Positions 60,187 to 64,000 of a stretch of DNA of 64,000 nt are shown piece by piece. The stretch's first letter is position 1; each line of letters opens with the position of its first letter. The stretch is taken from contig NZ_FOIQ01000001.1 in NCBI RefSeq assembly GCF_900110895.1, positions 496,001-560,000 on the forward strand, in the 5' to 3' direction. A program made the translations under genes and the position numbers. This DNA comes from Prevotella aff. ruminicola Tc2-24 (GTDB lineage Bacteria; Bacteroidota; Bacteroidia; Bacteroidales; Bacteroidaceae). A model generated the notes under the pieces. That model did not search any database. It was not told the DNA's origin and worked only from the letters and a program-made list of their open reading frames with translations.

Positions 60187-61650
60187 TTGAAGACAATCAT
60201 ACGCATAACCCTTATCCTTCTGCTGACGCAGACCCTATTCGCACAGACTCCCAAACACGAAGTAAGAGCCGTCTGGCTCACCACCATCGGCGGCATCGAC
60301 TGGCCACACTCCTACTCGCCCACCCAACAGCGACAGGAGATGATTGCCATCCTGGACCAGTTGCAGCGCGCCAATATCAACACCGTACTCTTCCAAGCGC
60401 GTGTCAGAGCCACCACGGTCTTTCCCTCGACCATGGAACCGTGGGACGTGTGCGTCACCGGGACCCCTGGCACCTCGCCAGGCTACGACCCGCTGCTGTT
60501 CTGCATCGACGAGTGCCATAAGCGAGGCATGGAGTGTCATGCGTGGATCGTTACCCTGCCCGTAGGCAAATGGAACACTGACGGTTGCCGACGGATGCGC
60601 TCACGCTTCCCGGGACTGATACGCAGGATCGGCGAGGAGGGTTACATGAATCCGGAGATGCCACAGACAGGCGACTATCTGGCGCAGTTCTGCCGCGAGG
60701 TCACCCGTCGTTATGATGTCGACGGCATCCACCTCGACTATATCCGTTATCCAGAGACATGGAAGCTGAAGGTAAGTCGGCAGCAGGGGCGCCAGTACAT
60801 CACTGACATTGTCAGGAAAATTAGCACACAAGTCAAAGCCGAGAAACCCTGGGTAAAAGTGTCCTGTTCACCTGTCGGCAAGTTCGACGACCTGAGTCGT
60901 TACCAGAGTGCCGGTTGGAACGCCTACACAACGGTCTGCCAGGATGCCCAAGGGTGGCTGCGCGACGGACTGATGGATGCGCTCTTCCCGATGATGTATT
61001 TCCAGGGCAATCACTTCTTCCCGTTCACTGTTGACTGGAAAGAACATAGCTATGGACGCATCGTGGCTCCCGGACTGGCCATCTATATGCTTCATCCGAG
61101 GGAGAAAGACTGGAGTCTGGACATCGTCCAGCGAGAGATGGGTGTGCTGAGGGAGCAAGGACTCGGATGTACGTTCTTCCGTTCTAAGTTCTTTACCGAC
61201 AATACAAAAGGGATCTATTCGTTCACGAGACACTTTAACCGATACCCCTCGCTCATCCCACCCATGACATGGGCTCGTCGCCAAGCGCCCAGTCCTGTCA
61301 AGGTCCTTCAGGTCAAACGAGGCATGACGACCGACCAACTGTCCTGGTATGGGGCCAAGGACCACTCCGGAGCCGACTACCTATTATATAATGTATATGC
61401 CTCCGACACCTATCCCGTCGACACCCGTGAGGCGCGCAACCTCCTTGTCACCCGACAGAGAGCATGCTCACTCCATGTGCCCCACCAAGGGCGCACCCTC
61501 TACTATGCCGTGACCGCCGTCGACAGATACGGCAACGAGAGCGCCCCACTGGATCATGGGAAGGATATCGATAAAGCGCATAAACCTCTGGACACCCGTC
61601 AGCTCATCGTCGGGAAATCACCCGGAATGAACAAATACAAAAGAAAATGA
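60187..61650 (+). CDS. GHL10-type glycosyl hydrolase-like protein (YngK-like), exported
   Basis: The most likely start is TTG at 60187, giving 487 residues with a clean signal peptide (MKTIIRITLILLLTQTLFAQ). No ATG lies between the promoter and the conserved part, and an earlier TTG at 60127 is inside the promoter. The catalytic part shows EVRAVWLTTIGGIDWPHSYS, NINTVLFQARVRATTVFPS and YDVDGIHLDYIRYPE, as in the glycosyl hydrolase-like 10 family. A fibronectin-like domain follows from about residue 375. The substrate is unknown; related proteins are linked to cell-wall or glycan breakdown. Confidence 0.82.
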   Translation: MKTIIRITLILLLTQTLFAQTPKHEVRAVWLTTIGGIDWPHSYSPTQQRQEMIAILDQLQRANINTVLFQARVRATTVFPSTMEPWDVCVTGTPGTSPGYDPLLFCIDECHKRGMECHAWIVTLPVGKWNTDGCRRMRSRFPGLIRRIGEEGYMNPEMPQTGDYLAQFCREVTRRYDVDGIHLDYIRYPETWKLKVSRQQGRQYITDIVRKISTQVKAEKPWVKVSCSPVGKFDDLSRYQSAGWNAYTTVCQDAQGWLRDGLMDALFPMMYFQGNHFFPFTVDWKEHSYGRIVAPGLAIYMLHPREKDWSLDIVQREMGVLREQGLGCTFFRSKFFTDNTKGIYSFTRHFNRYPSLIPPMTWARRQAPSPVKVLQVKRGMTTDQLSWYGAKDHSGADYLLYNVYASDTYPVDTREARNLLVTRQRACSLHVPHQGRTLYYAVTAVDRYGNESAPLDHGKDIDKAHKPLDTRQLIVGKSPGMNKYKRK

Positions 61651-61684
61651 GCTAAAAAGACAACTGCTTTTACCGGGAAATGAC

Positions 61685-61692
61685 TAATTTTG
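61685..61692 (+). promoter_or_regulatory. Promoter -7 box for uxuA
   Basis: TAATTTTG followed by CACCC lies 33 bases before the ATG. No clear -33 box is visible. Confidence 0.6.
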
Positions 61693-61725
61693 CACCCATT
61701 CTAACAAATATAAAACAAATCAGAT

Positions 61726-62979
61726 ATGGAAAGAACATGGAGATGGTTTGGCAAGAAAGACAAGATCACACTTGCCATGCTCAAGCAAATCGGTGTAGAG
61801 GGCATCGTCACAGCCTTGCACGATGTTCCCCTCGGAGAAGTATGGACGCGTGAGAAGATCCGCGACTTGCGCGAATACATTGAAAGCTACGGCATGCGCT
61901 GGAGCGTCGTAGAGAGTCTGCCCGTGGTGGAGACGATCAAATACGGAGGACCAGACCGCGACCATCAGATCGAGGTCTATAAGGAGTCCCTGCGCAACCT
62001 CTCCGCAGAGGGTATCCACTGCATCTGCTATAACTTCATGCCTGTGCTCGACTGGGCACGCACCGATCTGTTCCACAACAATCCCAACGGTTCCACCAAC
62101 CTCTACTTCAACTATGCCGAGTTCGCCTACTTCGACATCTATATCCTGAAGCGTGAGGGTGCCCGTGAGGAATGGGCGAAGTTCCAGTTCCCCGAGGGTG
62201 TCGGTGCAGGGCGTAACGTACTGGCCGAGGCCGACGAGCTCGCCAAGACGATGACCCCGGAGAAGGATCATGCGCTGGTCGATACCATCATCATCAAGAC
62301 ACAGGGCTTCGTGTCGGGTAATTTCAGCGAGAACGACGAGGCACCGATCCAGAAGTTCCGCGACTTCCTCGATCTCTACAAAGGCATCGACAAGGCCCAG
62401 CTCCGTGCTAACATGAAATACTTCCTCGAGGCCATCATGCCGACATGCGAGGAATACAATATGAATATGTGCGTACATCCCGACGACCCCCCCATCGAGG
62501 TGCTCGGTCTGCCGCGTATCGTTCGCACCGAGGAGGATATCCAGTGGTTCCTCGATGCCGTGCCCAACAAGCACAATGGTCTCACCTTCTGTGCGGGTTC
62601 ACTCTCGGCCGGAGCTTATAACAACGTGGTGGAGATGGCGAAGAAGTTCGCCTCACGCACCCACTTCGTGCACCTGCGCTCCTGCCATATCTTCCCCAAC
62701 GGCGACTTCACGGAGGCTTCGCACCTGGGTGGTCGTGCCGACCTCATCGAACTGTGCCGTATCTTCGAGAAGGAGAACCCAGCACTGCCCATGCGTGTCG
62801 ATCACGGTATGACGTTTACCGACGAGCCTGGTGGCATCATGGACGAGTCGAGTCACGGTCATAATGCCGGTTACACCCTTCTGGGACGTATGTTCGCCCT
62901 CGGACAGGTGCAGGGCATCCTCGCCACCGTCGACCGCGAGCTCGGCATCCCATACAGACAACCCGGATTCTTCGACTGA
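61726..62979 (+). CDS. uxuA: Mannonate dehydratase
   Basis: This 417-residue enzyme dehydrates D-mannonate to 2-keto-3-deoxygluconate in hexuronate breakdown. It begins MERTWRWFGKKDKITLAMLK, a family signature, and has CICYNFMPVLDWARTDL, MNMCVHPDDPPIEVLGLPRI and CHIFPNGDFTEASHLGG. It lies 33 bp before the fructuronate-reductase-like gene, so the two steps from fructuronate to KDG are encoded together. Confidence 0.96.
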   Translation: MERTWRWFGKKDKITLAMLKQIGVEGIVTALHDVPLGEVWTREKIRDLREYIESYGMRWSVVESLPVVETIKYGGPDRDHQIEVYKESLRNLSAEGIHCICYNFMPVLDWARTDLFHNNPNGSTNLYFNYAEFAYFDIYILKREGAREEWAKFQFPEGVGAGRNVLAEADELAKTMTPEKDHALVDTIIIKTQGFVSGNFSENDEAPIQKFRDFLDLYKGIDKAQLRANMKYFLEAIMPTCEEYNMNMCVHPDDPPIEVLGLPRIVRTEEDIQWFLDAVPNKHNGLTFCAGSLSAGAYNNVVEMAKKFASRTHFVHLRSCHIFPNGDFTEASHLGGRADLIELCRIFEKENPALPMRVDHGMTFTDEPGGIMDESSHGHNAGYTLLGRMFALGQVQGILATVDRELGIPYRQPGFFD

Positions 62980-63012
62980 TTCTGTATCTCTGTGTTGTAA
63001 AATTGTTATATT

Positions 63013-64000
63013 ATGAGACTGAATGATATTTTTAGCGGCAACTACAACGCCGCAGAATGGGAAGCCAAGGGATACCAGCTCCCCAAATTCGACATCGCAA
63101 AGGTACGTGAGAAGACTGCCAAAGAGCCCACATGGGTACACTTCGGCGGCGGCAACATCTTCCGCGCCTTCCCTGCCGCCATCCTCAACGATGCCCTGAA
63201 CACAGGCAAGTACGATCGTGGCGTCATCGTGGCCGAGACCTTCGACTTCGAGGTTATCGACAAGGCCTACGCGCCTTACAACAACCTCTCGCTGCTGGTC
63301 AGTCTGCAGTCGACCGGCACCATCGAGAAAAAGGTGATAGCATCAGTGACCGAGGCCCTGAAGGCCGATCCGCAGTTCGACGACTGGAACCGTCTGGTCG
63401 AGATCTTCCGGAACCCGAGTCTGCAGATGATCTCGTTCACCATCACCGAGAAAGGCTATACCTACAACGAGACCGATCTCGCCCGAGGTCTGAAGCCCCT
63501 CTTCGCCATGGGTAAGGTCTGCGCCCTGCTCTACGAGCGCTGGAAAGCCGGTCAGCTGCCCCTCACCATCCAGTCGATGGACAACTGCTCGCACAACGGC
63601 GACAAGGTGAAGGCCGGCGTCTTCGCCTATGCCGAGCGCTGGGTGCAGGATGGTCTGACAGACCAAGCCTTCCTCGACTACCTGAAGGACGAGACGAAGA
63701 TCACCTTCCCCTGGTCGATGATCGACAAGATCACACCCCGTCCTCACGAGAGGGTCAAGGAGATGCTGGCCGCCGACGGCTTCGCCGACAACGACTATAT
63801 CGAGACCGAGAAGCACACCTTCACCGCTCCGTTCGTGAACGCAGAGGAAGTGCAGTACCTCGTCATCGAGGACCACTATACCAACGGTCGTCCCCCGCTC
63901 GACCTCGGCGGTGCCCTCTACACCACCCGTGAGACGGTGGATAAGGTTGAGACGATGAAGGTGACCACCTGTCTGAACCCGCTCCACACAGCGATGTCCA
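63013..64000 (+). CDS. uxuB: Mannitol dehydrogenase-family protein, probable fructuronate reductase (3' truncated by window)
   Basis: The ATG at 63013 opens a frame that runs off the window after 329 codons. It starts MRLNDIFSGNYNAAEWEAKG and has the nucleotide-binding TWVHFGGGNIFRAFPAAILN, then QSMDNCSHNGDKVKAGVFAY and PWSMIDKITPRPHERV, typical of the mannitol dehydrogenase/fructuronate reductase family. Adjacent uxuA makes reduction of D-fructuronate to D-mannonate by far the most likely role. Tagaturonate reductase or mannitol dehydrogenase are alternatives. Confidence 0.87.
   Translation, partial: MRLNDIFSGNYNAAEWEAKGYQLPKFDIAKVREKTAKEPTWVHFGGGNIFRAFPAAILNDALNTGKYDRGVIVAETFDFEVIDKAYAPYNNLSLLVSLQSTGTIEKKVIASVTEALKADPQFDDWNRLVEIFRNPSLQMISFTITEKGYTYNETDLARGLKPLFAMGKVCALLYERWKAGQLPLTIQSMDNCSHNGDKVKAGVFAYAERWVQDGLTDQAFLDYLKDETKITFPWSMIDKITPRPHERVKEMLAADGFADNDYIETEKHTFTAPFVNAEEVQYLVIEDHYTNGRPPLDLGGALYTTRETVDKVETMKVTTCLNPLHTAMS

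Overview
The window looks like a chromosomal segment from a Prevotellaceae-type member of the Bacteroidales. Four things point there: (i) about twenty upstream regions carry the Bacteroidota sigma-factor signature TAnnTTTG, several with a TTTG/TTG box 18-21 bp further upstream; (ii) lineage-typical genes are present, including a complete MoxR/Bat aerotolerance operon, a DUF4295 gene beside rpmG/rpmB, a HU-LysM membrane protein, an LruC/DUF4842-type lipoprotein and the methylmalonyl-CoA branch of propionate formation; (iii) polysaccharide-degrading enzymes of families GH97, GH106 and GH10 are present; (iv) central metabolism is anaerobic (pyruvate:ferredoxin oxidoreductase, glutamate dehydrogenase). 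No phage, insertion sequence, CRISPR array or rRNA operon is visible.

Layout. 1-7.2 kb: end of a malic enzyme, a flavodoxin-family fusion protein, gdhA, rpsA, htpG. 7.4-15.4 kb: GH97 enzyme, a short sigma-70 factor, tRNA-Arg, dapA with an AraC regulator, a three-gene membrane operon (coiled-coil/HTH protein, NfeD, SPFH protein), a flavoprotein. 15.6-24.6 kb: orphan TonB-dependent receptor, the mce-mmdA-small subunit-biotin carrier operon, a GH106 rhamnosidase-like enzyme, an ATP-grasp-like orphan. 24.7-34.8 kb: AAA/DUF4143-type ATPase, nifJ, GH10 xylanase, OmpH-like lipoprotein, pepD, tRNA-Ser and tRNA-Glu. 34.9-46.8 kb (minus strand): LruC-like lipoprotein, then a tightly packed set moxR - DUF58 - hypothetical - batA - batBC - batDE - PAP2 - queA. 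47-54.5 kb (minus strand): ftsY-rimO-HU-HU/LysM, the rpmB-rpmG-DUF4295 set, map-tsaD-cinA. 54.6-60 kb: an AT-rich unknown gene, a C69 peptidase, nadC, a small beta-barrel protein, cstA. 60.1-64 kb: a GHL10-type glycosidase, uxuA and the start of a fructuronate-reductase-like gene.

The genes fit an anaerobic glycan-degrading bacterium. Xylan, alpha-glycosides and rhamnosides are attacked outside the cytoplasm. Uronic acids would enter through uxuA and the uxuB-like gene, pyruvate is oxidised by NifJ, and propionate is made through methylmalonyl-CoA. The Bat operon is an envelope stress and aerotolerance system.

The points most worth a second look are: a predicted membrane-spanning protein joining a cytoplasmic HU domain to a periplasmic LysM domain, with palindromic DNA repeats expanded inside its reading frame; two separate gene fusions in the Bat operon (BatB-BatC and BatD-BatE), each with a leftover signal peptide at the junction; a flavodoxin/beta-barrel fusion; a primary-type sigma factor lacking most of region 3; and a 49-codon decarboxylase subunit gene in an operon that lacks the membrane pump subunit. 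Coordinates and reading frames come directly from the sequence. Family names come from recalled motifs and were not checked by database search.
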